Part shown: piece by piece, positions 1 through 6,631 of the stretch | How the letters are laid out: every line of letters starts with the position of its first letter | How positions within the stretch are numbered: position 1 is the stretch's first letter | DNA from: Thermogutta sp. | GTDB lineage: Bacteria > Planctomycetota > Planctomycetia > Pirellulales > Thermoguttaceae | DNA: 6,825 nucleotides | Assembly: GCF_014359955.1 (NCBI RefSeq) | Contig: NZ_JACIYL010000179.1 | Span: 1-6,825, forward strand | Reading direction: 5' to 3' | The notes under the pieces: generated by a model | What the model saw: only the letters and a program-made list of their open reading frames with translations | Told to the model about the DNA's origin: nothing | Databases searched by the model: none | Program-made: the position numbers and the translations under genes

Positions 1-597
1 GCCGGCTGAGAAAAGAATCTGATAGACCGAGCCCCAGCCGAAGTACTTGCCGAGGATGATGACATGATGCCCCGTGAACGCGAGCGACGAAACGAGACCG
101 CCCATTTCGGCAGGCACAAAAAGCCGTAATTTTCCAAAAATAAATCCTCTCCAGTAGTATTCTTCCAGAAAAGAATGTGCCACCGAGATGACGGCCGCGA
201 AGCATAAAAATCGAATCGGCGTGTCTATTCCAAAACCGATCATCTTTTTCTCAATAACCGCGGCAGCTTCGCTGAATACAGCCGTGGACCTGAAAAGAAA
301 GGCATAGAGTAGCCCCATTCCCAAGGCCACGCCGATTCCAAAGCCCAATCCGGCGAAAACCTCGGTGCGTGTTGGAACAGGAATCCGAAGAGAAATCCGA
401 TCGATGTAGAAGAGCCAGACGGCAGGGAAGAGCATCACCAGCTTCGCCAGGGCATAAAGGGTCTGCTGGACCCAGGGAGGTAATGCTTCGGCCAAAATAA
501 AATACCCCACGGCCGATACCGTGGGGGTTATCATCAAAAACACCAGCACCAGGGCAAGTGCCCAGCGTTTCAGACCGCCTTCAGCAACGGCTTCCAT
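1..597 (-). CDS. CPBP family intramembrane metalloprotease (C-terminus cut by window edge)
   Basis: This is a membrane protease of the CPBP (CAAX prenyl protease/bacteriocin-processing, Abi) family; 199 residues are visible and the 3' end lies beyond base 1. I translated it by hand from the minus strand. It starts at the ATG at 597-595 and has several hydrophobic segments (about residues 12-36, 45-64, 80-102, 128-143 and 165-183). Motif 1 of the family (EExxxR) is E145-E146-Y-Y-W-R150. Motif 2 (FxxxH) is F174-T-G-H-H178. These glutamates and histidines form the proposed metal and catalytic site. The third motif (HxxxN/D) should lie past the edge. The start is 3 bases after the stop of the radical SAM gene, so translation is probably coupled. 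No strong ribosome-binding site is visible; the nearest purine run is AGGG, inside the upstream gene's last codons. The substrate is unknown. The family assignment is firm from two intact motifs in a multi-pass protein. Confidence 0.9.
   Translation of the reverse strand, partial: MEAVAEGGLKRWALALVLVFLMITPTVSAVGYFILAEALPPWVQQTLYALAKLVMLFPAVWLFYIDRISLRIPVPTRTEVFAGLGFGIGVALGMGLLYAFLFRSTAVFSEAAAVIEKKMIGFGIDTPIRFLCFAAVISVAHSFLEEYYWRGFIFGKLRLFVPAEMGGLVSSLAFTGHHVIILGKYFGWGSVYQILFSAG
494..526 (-). terminator. Intrinsic-terminator-like hairpin inside the CPBP gene
   Basis: On the minus strand, CCCCACGG (526-519) pairs perfectly with CCGTGGGG (512-505) around a 6-nt loop. It is followed at once by TATTTTATTTT (504-494), eight T in eleven bases. 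This has the form of a rho-independent terminator. It begins 71 bases after the CPBP start codon, over codons for residues 24-31 and 32-35 of the first membrane segment. Translating ribosomes would normally keep it open, so it may act only when translation of the protease fails. Function is inferred from shape alone; it could also be a by-product of codon choice. Confidence 0.45.
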
Positions 598-600
598 GGA

Positions 601-2397
601 TCAACCCTGGAGCACGGGCACCGCCGAAGGCTGTATGGTCCGGGTTGGGGTGATCAACGGGTACTTGGGGCCCGGAGGAGCATCGTAATATTCCAGCGGA
701 CCCACGGCCAACTGGTAGAGCCAGTGTCGGGCATTCCACACCGACTTCATGACGCCAATCATGCCGTGGATTTGGGTGAAAACTCTCTCAGTCCAAAGGG
801 GATCGAACCGTCCCAGGGCCCGTAACAGGTTGAGGGGATTATAGAACGCGATATAGCCGGCAAGCATGTTGAGTTGCCTTTGCAACGGGCTGGAATGCGC
901 GGTCGCAATGGCACGATTGCCGTCGTAGTGATAGTCCTCAATGGGTTTCCCCGCCACTCGCTTCAGGACGATGCCATCCTGATAGGGCTTTTCGTACCCT
1001 CGGCTTCCCACGGAAGGAGTGAGCAACGTGATCTGGCACGTGATGGCACCCTCTTTTCGCAGGAAACCCACCTGATTGAGCAGCCCGCGGAGACTTCGCC
1101 AGGTCCACAGCGGTTGATTATCGTGATGCATCATCATCGGCATAGGGGCGATCCCGTGCTTGATGAGCTCACGGAAGACCGTGATGGTCTTCTCCGGCGA
1201 CTGTCCTTTCTTCACAAGATCCGCGGTGAGGTCCTCGATTCCAAACCAGATGCTCCGCAGGCCTGCCTTTCGGGCGAGGGGGATCAGATCCAGGTTCTTG
1301 TGGACGTCGAATTCCGTGGCCTCTGTCCCGAAAATGATCGACTCGCCCAGCGGCTTATGGTCGATCTCGGCCTTGGCCATCACGGAGAAGATTTCTTCCA
1401 CCGTTTGCCGATTGTTGAAGAAGTTGTCGTCAGTGCCGAAGAAGAACCGGATTCCCGACCGTTTGTAAATTCCGGTAAATTCCTCCACCAACCGTTCTGG
1501 ACTGCGGAACCGGAACGTGTCCTGATTGTAAGCCGGAATGGGGCAATACGGGCAATGGAATTTGCACCCGTGGGTTGTGATCACCGCGAGGACCTTGGCG
1601 TACTTGCCGAGTTTCTCCGCAGGGAGGGGCTCGGGAGAGAGCGTCGCCCTCTTGTGAGGTGGCTCAAACAGCTTCAGGGCATCGAAGGGCAGAGGGAGTT
1701 CATCCAGATTCTGCACGAGACGCTGGATACCGGTATCGATAAGGTACTCTGGATGGCCGCGCGGCGGATCCGGCCGAAAGACCAGCCCGTGGATGTCATT
1801 TAGCAATCCTTCTTCTCGAACCCGTTCAAACGCCGATCGGATGTGCTCTCCGGGCAGCTTGTTTTCAAGAATTCGGTCGAGCAGTTCGAGAAGGACGTAC
1901 TCCTCGCCGGTGCACACCACGTCCGCGCCGACCGTTCCGTCTTCAGAAAGGCCAAATAAATCCCAGGGTTCGTAGATCGCCTTGGCACCGCCGGCGATAA
2001 TGAGCGGGCGTTGGTCGCCCAGCGTCCAGGCATCCCGAATCAGATCATAGGCCCGCGCGCTGTGAATCTGCATGCTGGAGATCAGCAGCAATTGAGGAAT
2101 TTCGCCATCGATTCGGGCCTGACTGGGACGGATATTCGGATTCCACTGCTGCATAACCACGCGAATTTTGTGGAATCCAGCCGCATACATGGCTGAGGCA
2201 AGCGCCCGGGGCGCACCCGGGATCATGATGTCCTGGACCATCACGAACGGCCCGATGCTTGTTCTGCGGTCAAAAGCGTAAATGATGAGCGTGGGGATGT
2301 CTTCTTTTAACGCCCGTTCCCGCACACTGCGTTCGAGCTCACGGTATTTTCCGGGTACGGTAAAACGGTCGTTTTTAGCACGTTTGGGTAGTTCCAC
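601..2397 (-). CDS. B12-binding-type radical SAM protein
   Basis: This is a radical S-adenosylmethionine enzyme of the cobalamin-binding class (598 residues), cytosolic or membrane-associated. The N-terminal third (about residues 45-180) has the alternating strand/helix pattern of a B12-binding Rossmann domain, including the ISSMQIHSARAY and PLIIAGGAKA stretches. The 4Fe-4S cluster motif CX3CX2C is C278-C282-C285 in HGCKFHCPYCP, with later radical SAM core segments GTDDNFF (about 321) and WFGIED (about 384). The last 80 residues are a helical, aromatic-rich tail. The axial-ligand motif DxHxxG of classical B12 domains is not visible. The GTG at 2397 is chosen because GGAGGT lies 6 bases upstream; a TTG at 2457 would add 20 glycine-rich residues. 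The gene heads a two-gene operon with the CPBP protease, 3 bp downstream. Substrate unknown: methylation or rearrangement of a lipid, peptide or small molecule are all possible. Confidence 0.9.
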   Translation of the reverse strand: MELPKRAKNDRFTVPGKYRELERSVRERALKEDIPTLIIYAFDRRTSIGPFVMVQDIMIPGAPRALASAMYAAGFHKIRVVMQQWNPNIRPSQARIDGEIPQLLLISSMQIHSARAYDLIRDAWTLGDQRPLIIAGGAKAIYEPWDLFGLSEDGTVGADVVCTGEEYVLLELLDRILENKLPGEHIRSAFERVREEGLLNDIHGLVFRPDPPRGHPEYLIDTGIQRLVQNLDELPLPFDALKLFEPPHKRATLSPEPLPAEKLGKYAKVLAVITTHGCKFHCPYCPIPAYNQDTFRFRSPERLVEEFTGIYKRSGIRFFFGTDDNFFNNRQTVEEIFSVMAKAEIDHKPLGESIIFGTEATEFDVHKNLDLIPLARKAGLRSIWFGIEDLTADLVKKGQSPEKTITVFRELIKHGIAPMPMMMHHDNQPLWTWRSLRGLLNQVGFLRKEGAITCQITLLTPSVGSRGYEKPYQDGIVLKRVAGKPIEDYHYDGNRAIATAHSSPLQRQLNMLAGYIAFYNPLNLLRALGRFDPLWTERVFTQIHGMIGVMKSVWNARHWLYQLAVGPLEYYDAPPGPKYPLITPTRTIQPSAVPVLQG

Positions 2398-2403
2398 TGG
2401 AAG

Positions 2404-2409
2404 ACCTCC
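2404..2409 (-). promoter_or_regulatory. Shine-Dalgarno site that sets the radical SAM start
   Basis: GGAGGT on the minus strand ends 6 bases before the GTG at 2397-2395. This is near-ideal complementarity and spacing. The alternative TTG at 2457 has only AAGG a few bases upstream. The site would lie inside the coding region if the longer start were used. Confidence 0.6.
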
Positions 2410-2498
2410 ATCCTCAAACCTGTAACACCTATCAAACCCACCTCCGCCGACTTCCAACCGACCTTCACAATTGCCCGGCTGGAAAAAGGCTTGTCGGA

Positions 2499-2527
2499 AT
2501 TATACGCGTCTCCTGGTTGATTGCCAG
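2499..2527 (-). promoter_or_regulatory. Sigma-70-like promoter for the radical SAM/CPBP operon
   Basis: On the minus strand a perfect -10 box TATAAT (2504-2499) is preceded by a 17-base spacer and a CTGGCA box (2527-2522, four of six matches to TTGACA). Transcription would start near 2492, giving a leader of about 95 bases to the GTG at 2397 or about 35 bases to the TTG at 2457. Called from consensus only. Confidence 0.45.
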
Positions 2528-2884
2528 TACGTCATTCCCTATCTCTTGAGTCATCTATCCAATGCAGGGTCTTATGAAACCATCAAATACCCGGCATCCC
2601 GTATTTTCGCGAAGGTTGTTCTGGTCTTGACTCCCCTTTCCTTTCCACGTCGGCTTATGGGAGCCTTCGGCCAGGACCGTACTGCCAATTGAGCTTGTTA
2701 TTATGAACCGAAGAGAAGATGCCATGCAACTCGGGTTTGTTCCCGCCCGTCGCTAAAATCGTTACGCTTTGCCTGTTTGCCTAAATGTGCAACGCGTAGA
2801 AGGTAAAGGTATTAGAGTCGAAACAGAAGCCGAAGTGCGCGCTCGCATGGGTCCGGCGGTTCCGGGTCGGGAGACGAGCCCCAG
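2528..2884. other. Intergenic stretch with no recognised gene
   Basis: This is the space between the end of apbE and the promoter of the radical SAM operon. I see no tRNA, no riboswitch I recognise (in particular no B12 box) and no convincing coding region. Short frames exist on both strands, the largest on the minus strand being 56 codons at 2725-2555, but they lack ribosome-binding sites and their third-position composition is near random. A small 8-bp-period direct repeat of TTTGCCT sits at 2768-2782. Confidence 0.5.
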
Positions 2885-2911
2885 GCTGGTTGGCCGTTCC
2901 AAGCGACCAGC
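2885..2911 (-). terminator. Weak hairpin just downstream of apbE
   Basis: On the minus strand GCTGGT (2911-2906) can pair with ACCAGC (2890-2885); an inner TTGG/CCAA helix is an alternative. It begins 11 bases after the apbE stop codon. No T-run follows, so it is not a canonical intrinsic terminator. It may stabilise a 3' end or be chance. Confidence 0.2.
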
Positions 2912-2922
2912 GAAGAAGCAAT

Positions 2923-4062
2923 TCACAGGGCGTCGCCGTCGCGATCGCGTGTTTCCAGCTCCGCTTGCGGTTCCCCCACGACTTCCACCTGAGGCACCCT
3001 CCCAGGGACGTTCAGAAGGAAGATACCAGCAACACCGGGATGCTGTTCACAGAACCTTCGGGCCCCTTGCGGACCAAGGATGAAGAACGCGGTTGCCAGT
3101 GCGTCCGCCTCGGCCGCCGTGGGGGCAACCACCGTCACACTCAGTACTTTATCGGCAGGATAGCCGGTGCGGGGATCCAAAATGTGGCCGTACCGTTTTC
3201 CCTTGTGCCAGAAAAACTGAAGCGCTGTACCGGAAGTACCGAGTCCCTGGTTTTTCAGCCAGACTTGACCGACCCGCCGCCCCGGATGAAGGGGATCACT
3301 CAGCCCGATGGGCCATCCGTGGGGACCGTCCGTGTCCTCGGATAATGGAAGTTCCCAGGAGTCCCCGAGGGCGAAGACGCTGCTCAATCCCCCGTGAAGA
3401 GCGAAGTCCTGAATACCTGCCTCGGTGATGACCTTAGCCAGACGATCAAGGGCATATCCTTTGCCCACGCTTCCCAGGTTAAGAGCCACCCCGGGCTTGT
3501 GGAAGCGGACGGTTTGCCGCGAAGCATCGAGTTCCACCCACCGCCATCCGCAGAGTTCCCTCGCTTCCTCCACTTCGGACTGGCTGGGAAGTCTCCCTTC
3601 GCGGCGGGCAAATCCCCACACCTGCCAAAGGGGAGCCGCTGTGATGTCGAACGCCCCGTCTGTTGCCTCCCAAAGCCGGCGGCAATAAACCAGCAGTTCC
3701 CACAGTTCGGGCGACACCTCCACATCCCGATGGAGGGCCTCGGCATTGATCCGTCCGAGCTCTCCCTGGGGGCGAAAGAAGGACATCATGTCCTCCAGCG
3801 GTTCCAGCAGATCCAGGGCTGTCAATCCGACTTCGATGGCATTTTCGTACTGGCCCAGGTTGAAAAGGACCTGAAAATCGCTGGCCATGGCCCGCCGACC
3901 TAACTGCAATTTGTAGGCTCCACGTCGCGGATGTGAAGATCGAGCGGCAGCCGTCGGCGGATTCGAGGTCTCCGCATCGGCGGGGGGGAGCGTGGGGGCA
4001 TCGTCGAGTTGTCCGCGAGTCAGCCGTCGCAAAAAGTCGCGGCGATTGCCTTCTGTTGCCAT
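2923..4062 (-). CDS. apbE: FAD:protein FMN transferase (ApbE family)
   Basis: This enzyme (379 residues) transfers FMN from FAD to a threonine in target flavoproteins, releasing AMP, with Mg2+. Known targets include subunits of Rnf and Na+-NQR, but none is encoded here. Family signatures appear in order: GRRAMASDFQV (about 55-65), GAFDIT (136-141), NLGSVGKGYALD (195-206), the SGT stretch (277-279), HILDPRTG (293-300) and the TAAEADALATAFFILG stretch (315-330), the last carrying metal-binding positions. Length is close to the usual 330-350 plus an N-terminal extension. The start is the ATG at 4062; a TTG at 4122 would add 20 residues from a frame with poor coding composition. No strong ribosome-binding site is seen. 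The N-terminus reads GNRRDFLRR, like a twin-arginine motif, but no hydrophobic stretch follows and there is no lipobox, so export is uncertain. The gene stands alone, 277 bp after the preceding gene. Confidence 0.93.
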   Translation of the reverse strand: MATEGNRRDFLRRLTRGQLDDAPTLPPADAETSNPPTAAARSSHPRRGAYKLQLGRRAMASDFQVLFNLGQYENAIEVGLTALDLLEPLEDMMSFFRPQGELGRINAEALHRDVEVSPELWELLVYCRRLWEATDGAFDITAAPLWQVWGFARREGRLPSQSEVEEARELCGWRWVELDASRQTVRFHKPGVALNLGSVGKGYALDRLAKVITEAGIQDFALHGGLSSVFALGDSWELPLSEDTDGPHGWPIGLSDPLHPGRRVGQVWLKNQGLGTSGTALQFFWHKGKRYGHILDPRTGYPADKVLSVTVVAPTAAEADALATAFFILGPQGARRFCEQHPGVAGIFLLNVPGRVPQVEVVGEPQAELETRDRDGDAL

Positions 4063-4339
4063 GGATACAAAAGCCCCAGGAGTTCCACGATTGCTCAAAC
4101 ACCAGCGCGGCACAGCGAACAAACGTTTTTCCGGTGAAGGGGGTGAGGAACCAGCGGACCAGGCGCCGGTAGAGATCCACCGGCCGAGTCTCTCTTTCGA
4201 TTTTACAAAACTTCTGCCTCGACAGGCGCGTTTTCAACAGCGACTGGAGCAGAGCGGATGCTTTTGCCGAGCAAAGAGTGCTGGACTGAACTGATCGAGT
4301 TTCGTCGCTTCCTTGCTCGAATGTGTGGCAAGGGGTGGA

Positions 4340-5050
4340 TTACTCCTGTGATCTTTCCTGGCCGGCGGATTCACGCGTTTTGCGGAGCCTGAGGATCAAT
4401 TGTACTTCGCCTACCGGCAGTCCGGTGCGACGGGCAATCTCCTCAGGGTCGTAACCGTAGTCCGCCAGGGTGTAAATTTCATCGGCGGGTCTGGTGTCGC
4501 GTCCCGGGCTTTCCGCAGCGATGGTGCTCTGTTCTTCGGGTTGCGCAAGGTTCGGCGGGGTATCCTCAGACGTGGGGACAGGCTGCGCCGCGGCCTCGGA
4601 GGGTGAGGGACCTGGTTCACCACTGGCAGGGCCCTGCGGGACATGGAGGGCTTCCGAAGACAAAAACCCGGCCGCCTGCGTTTGACGAAGCTGCTCGGTG
4701 GCACGCAGGGCTGCTTCAAGTCGGGCAGCGGCTCGATCGGCTTCCCGAACCAGGTTTTCCAGAAGTCCCAGTTTGCTGGTAATTCGGCCTTCGATGTCCC
4801 TGGCGAGTTCGTGCATACGAACTTCCCAATCGGTGACCGTGGAAGGATGCGGCGTGTGGCCGGCACCATGCGCAGAACCTGCGGAACCGCCCAATCCCGG
4901 CTCCTCTCTGCTCGAGGGGGGGACCTGCCGACCGCTGCGACGCTGCATGCGGATAAGAGAAAACCAGATGAAAACAATTGCTAAGGCCAGCGCGATCCAC
5001 GACAGGGTGCTGTTGTCGAGGGCAACGGGCACTTGAAGCATAGGCCCCAT
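4340..5050 (-). CDS. Membrane-anchored coiled-coil protein with C-terminal helix-turn-helix (SwrB/DUF6115-like), function unknown
   Basis: I do not recognise a named gene. The 236-residue protein has one N-terminal membrane segment (about 15-33, SWIALALAIVFIWFSLI) followed by an Arg-rich stretch, which suggests a cytoplasmic body. Residues 74-124 are charged, heptad-like helix, probably a coiled coil. Residues 125-188 are a Pro/Ser/Glu-rich linker. The C-terminus (190-223) reads YTLADYGYDPEEIARRTGLP then GEVQLILRLRK, a helix-turn-helix pattern that, from memory, resembles the C-terminal motif of DUF6115 proteins such as the Bacillus motility factor SwrB. The start is the ATG at 5050, with AGGAG 7 bases upstream; longer reading into larC would overlap that gene by about 200 bases and give unlikely sequence. 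It lies 13 bp after the larC stop and is almost certainly cotranscribed. Family resemblance is an inference; role unknown. Confidence 0.8.
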   Translation of the reverse strand: MGPMLQVPVALDNSTLSWIALALAIVFIWFSLIRMQRRSGRQVPPSSREEPGLGGSAGSAHGAGHTPHPSTVTDWEVRMHELARDIEGRITSKLGLLENLVREADRAAARLEAALRATEQLRQTQAAGFLSSEALHVPQGPASGEPGPSPSEAAAQPVPTSEDTPPNLAQPEEQSTIAAESPGRDTRPADEIYTLADYGYDPEEIARRTGLPVGEVQLILRLRKTRESAGQERSQE

Positions 5051-5057
5051 GGCTCCG

Positions 5058-5062
5058 CTCCT
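5058..5062 (-). promoter_or_regulatory. Shine-Dalgarno site for the larC-distal gene
   Basis: AGGAG on the minus strand, 7 bases before the ATG at 5050 and between that start and the larC stop at 5066-5064. It decides the start at 5050 over longer in-frame alternatives. Confidence 0.65.
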
Positions 5063-5063
5063 G

Positions 5064-6290
5064 TCAACCAGTTTTGGGGGAATGCTCGTCTTCCACCTGG
5101 GGTCCGCCGCACTGCTGGAAAGCTGCTTCAGCGGCTTGGTAAACTTCCCGCAGGGGGATCTGATGCCGCCGTGCGATTTCGCGGCAGGCATCAAATTCCG
5201 GCGAGAACTCGCGAGCTCCACCCGGCAAGACCCGCACCTTGCCCCGGATTTCTCCCCAACGTGTCTTGACACTTGTGACCTGCCGTGGCAGTACGTGGCG
5301 CTCGACCGGCCAGAAGCGCACCCCCAGCGTTGTCGTTTCCCGGAACAAAAGCGATTCCACAGCGGGCACCAGTCCCTCGTTGCAGAGGACAGTGAGTTGG
5401 ACGCCCGGCCGATTTTTCTTCATCTGGACTGGTGTCGTGAAAAGATCGAGAACCCCCAGTTCCCACAGCCTTTCCAGAGTATAACCGAGGACTTCCGCGG
5501 AAAGATCATCATAGTTCGTTTGCACGACCCAGATACGGTCCCGGAGAACGGAGGGCGACGCTTCCTTTGGACGGGCGAGTTCTCCTACGAACAGGCGAAG
5601 CACATTCGCGCGATGGGGGATGTCCCGAGATCCAGCCCCGTAGCCAATGCTTTGAATTTCCATGGCGGGGAGCGGACCAAAGGCCTCCGCAAATGTCGTG
5701 ATCAAGGCTGCGCCGGTCGGCGTCGTCATTTCCATCTGCACATCGCAGGGAAGCAGTGGAACGCCCCGCAGCAGTTCTGCCGTCGCCGGAGCAGGCACGC
5801 TCACCTCTCCGTGGGCGATGCGGACGGTTCCACCCCCGGTCGGAATGGCTGATGCGTAAACGGCCTCAATCCCCAAATAGTCGAGCCCGAACACGCTGCC
5901 CACAATATCCACAATGGAATCGGCAGCGCCTACCTCATGAAAATGGACTTTTTCCAGGGGCACTCCGTGGACCCGGGCTTCCGCTTCGCCCAGTCGCGTG
6001 AAGACCTTGATGGCCTGTTCTTTCGCCGATTCAGAAAGCGACGAGCGGCGGATCATCTCTACGATGTGATGGAGGTGCCGATGATGGTGTTCGGCGGGCG
6101 TGTGGACCACAACCTGGGTTGCGCGAAAACCGTTCTTGCGCACTTCCCGAGCTTCCAGGCGGCAGTCGGGCAAACCCAGCGAATCGACAACCTGCTGGAT
6201 GGCGTCGACGGGCACACCCGCATCCACCAGCGCACCAAGGACCATATCGCCGCTGATCCCACTGGAGCAGTCGAAGTAGGCGGTTTTCAT
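5064..6290 (-). CDS. larC: Nickel-pincer cofactor nickel insertion protein LarC (DUF111)
   Basis: LarC inserts nickel into pyridinium-3,5-bisthiocarboxylic acid mononucleotide, the last step in making the nickel-pincer cofactor of lactate racemase LarA and relatives; the reaction uses CTP. The 408-residue protein is full length. Signatures: FDCSSGISGDM (6-16), a His-rich stretch EHHHRHLHH (67-75), VHFHEVGAADSIVDIVG (115-131), HGEVSVPAPAT (160-170), TPTGAAL (190-196), GYGAG (217-221), NYDDLSAE (259-266) and MKKNRPG (290-296). The last two belong to the C-terminal LarC2 part, which in Lactobacillus plantarum is reached by a frameshift but here is in one continuous frame. The ATG at 6290 fits the family N-terminus (MKTAYFDCSSG); no clear ribosome-binding site precedes it. 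larA, larB and larE are not in the window. It is the first gene of an operon with the coiled-coil membrane protein. Confidence 0.95.
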   Translation of the reverse strand: MKTAYFDCSSGISGDMVLGALVDAGVPVDAIQQVVDSLGLPDCRLEAREVRKNGFRATQVVVHTPAEHHHRHLHHIVEMIRRSSLSESAKEQAIKVFTRLGEAEARVHGVPLEKVHFHEVGAADSIVDIVGSVFGLDYLGIEAVYASAIPTGGGTVRIAHGEVSVPAPATAELLRGVPLLPCDVQMEMTTPTGAALITTFAEAFGPLPAMEIQSIGYGAGSRDIPHRANVLRLFVGELARPKEASPSVLRDRIWVVQTNYDDLSAEVLGYTLERLWELGVLDLFTTPVQMKKNRPGVQLTVLCNEGLVPAVESLLFRETTTLGVRFWPVERHVLPRQVTSVKTRWGEIRGKVRVLPGGAREFSPEFDACREIARRHQIPLREVYQAAEAAFQQCGGPQVEDEHSPKTG

Positions 6291-6350
6291 CGGAGTGTAA
6301 GTCGAGTGAGGAAATGCGTTACTGGCCGGCAGCGCCCAAAAACGAAAAAA

Positions 6351-6379
6351 CTTATTTCTGAACGGTGGTTAACTGTTAA
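6351..6379 (-). promoter_or_regulatory. Putative sigma-70-like promoter of the larC operon
   Basis: On the minus strand TTAACA (6379-6374, five of six matches to TTGACA) is followed by 17 bases and AATAAG (6356-6351, four of six matches to TATAAT). Transcription would begin near 6344, about 54 bases before the larC ATG. The -35 box lies within a perfect 11-bp palindrome, TTAAC-A-GTTAA (6379-6369), a possible operator. Consensus match only. Confidence 0.35.
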
Positions 6380-6448
6380 AACCGGGCGTGATCTTCTGGT
6401 GATTCTAAACGAGCCCTGGGGCGAAACAAGCCCAAGCGGGACGCGATA

Positions 6449-6470
6449 GGGGCAATTCATGAATGGCCCC
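6449..6470. repeat. Isolated inverted repeat next to the hairpin array
   Basis: GGGGC (6449-6453) pairs with GCCCC (6466-6470). Between them is the perfect palindrome ATTCATGAAT (6455-6464), separated from the outer arms by one mismatched pair. No T-run follows on either strand. It sits 8 bases before the array and may be a boundary element or a diverged hairpin. Confidence 0.4.
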
Positions 6471-6478
6471 CACAACGC

Positions 6479-6631
6479 CGGAGGGACGTGCCTGTCAAAT
6501 CCGCATATCGGAGGGACCCGCTTGTCGGGTCCGCCTTTCGGAGGGACGTGCTTGTCACGTCCGATGAACACCGATTGACGCCCCATTCTTTTGCCCCGGG
6601 CACGACACGCGTGCCCCTCCGAAGGATTTCT
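6479..6631. repeat. Higher-order repeat, copy 1 (153 bp, oldest-looking)
   Basis: Order of parts: first direct unit (6479-6503, decayed: loop CCTGT, right arm CAAATCC mismatched to left arm GGACGTG), CCG-type unit (6509-6533), GTG-type unit (6539-6563), a spacer beginning ATGAACACCGATTGA (6564-6596), an inverted unit with stem GGGCACG/CGTGCCC and loop CGTGT in its own orientation (6597-6621), then a short GAAGGATTTC-type link. The decayed first unit suggests that this is the array edge. Confidence 0.8.

Noticed and set aside
874..1803. 309-codon plus-strand open frame
   Set aside because: It is antisense to the radical SAM gene, which has intact family motifs. The plus-strand frame shows no recognisable domain.
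2398..2500. Cobalamin riboswitch in the leader of the B12-type radical SAM gene
   Set aside because: I looked for a B12 box and the conserved core and found neither. The inferred leader of about 95 bases is also too short.
2471..2692. 73-codon plus-strand frame in the apbE-radical SAM gap
   Set aside because: It has no ribosome-binding site, no recognisable sequence and no neighbouring plus-strand gene. It also overlaps the likely minus-strand promoter.
2555..2725. 56-codon minus-strand frame upstream of the radical SAM gene, considered as a precursor peptide
   Set aside because: There is no ribosome-binding site and near-random third-position composition. It lies upstream of the better promoter and shows no recognisable leader or core pattern. 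It cannot be excluded without comparative data.
4200..4205. TAAAAT as a -10 box for apbE
   Set aside because: There is no acceptable -35 hexamer at 16-18 bases and no extended -10, so the apbE promoter remains unidentified.
4311..4333. CCTTGC/GCAAGG inverted repeat just after the coiled-coil gene, considered as a terminator
   Set aside because: It has only 6 bp of stem, an 11-nt loop and no T-run on the minus strand, so it is too weak to call.
5049..5852. 267-codon plus-strand open frame
   Set aside because: It is a shadow of larC, whose conserved motifs cover the same bases on the other strand.
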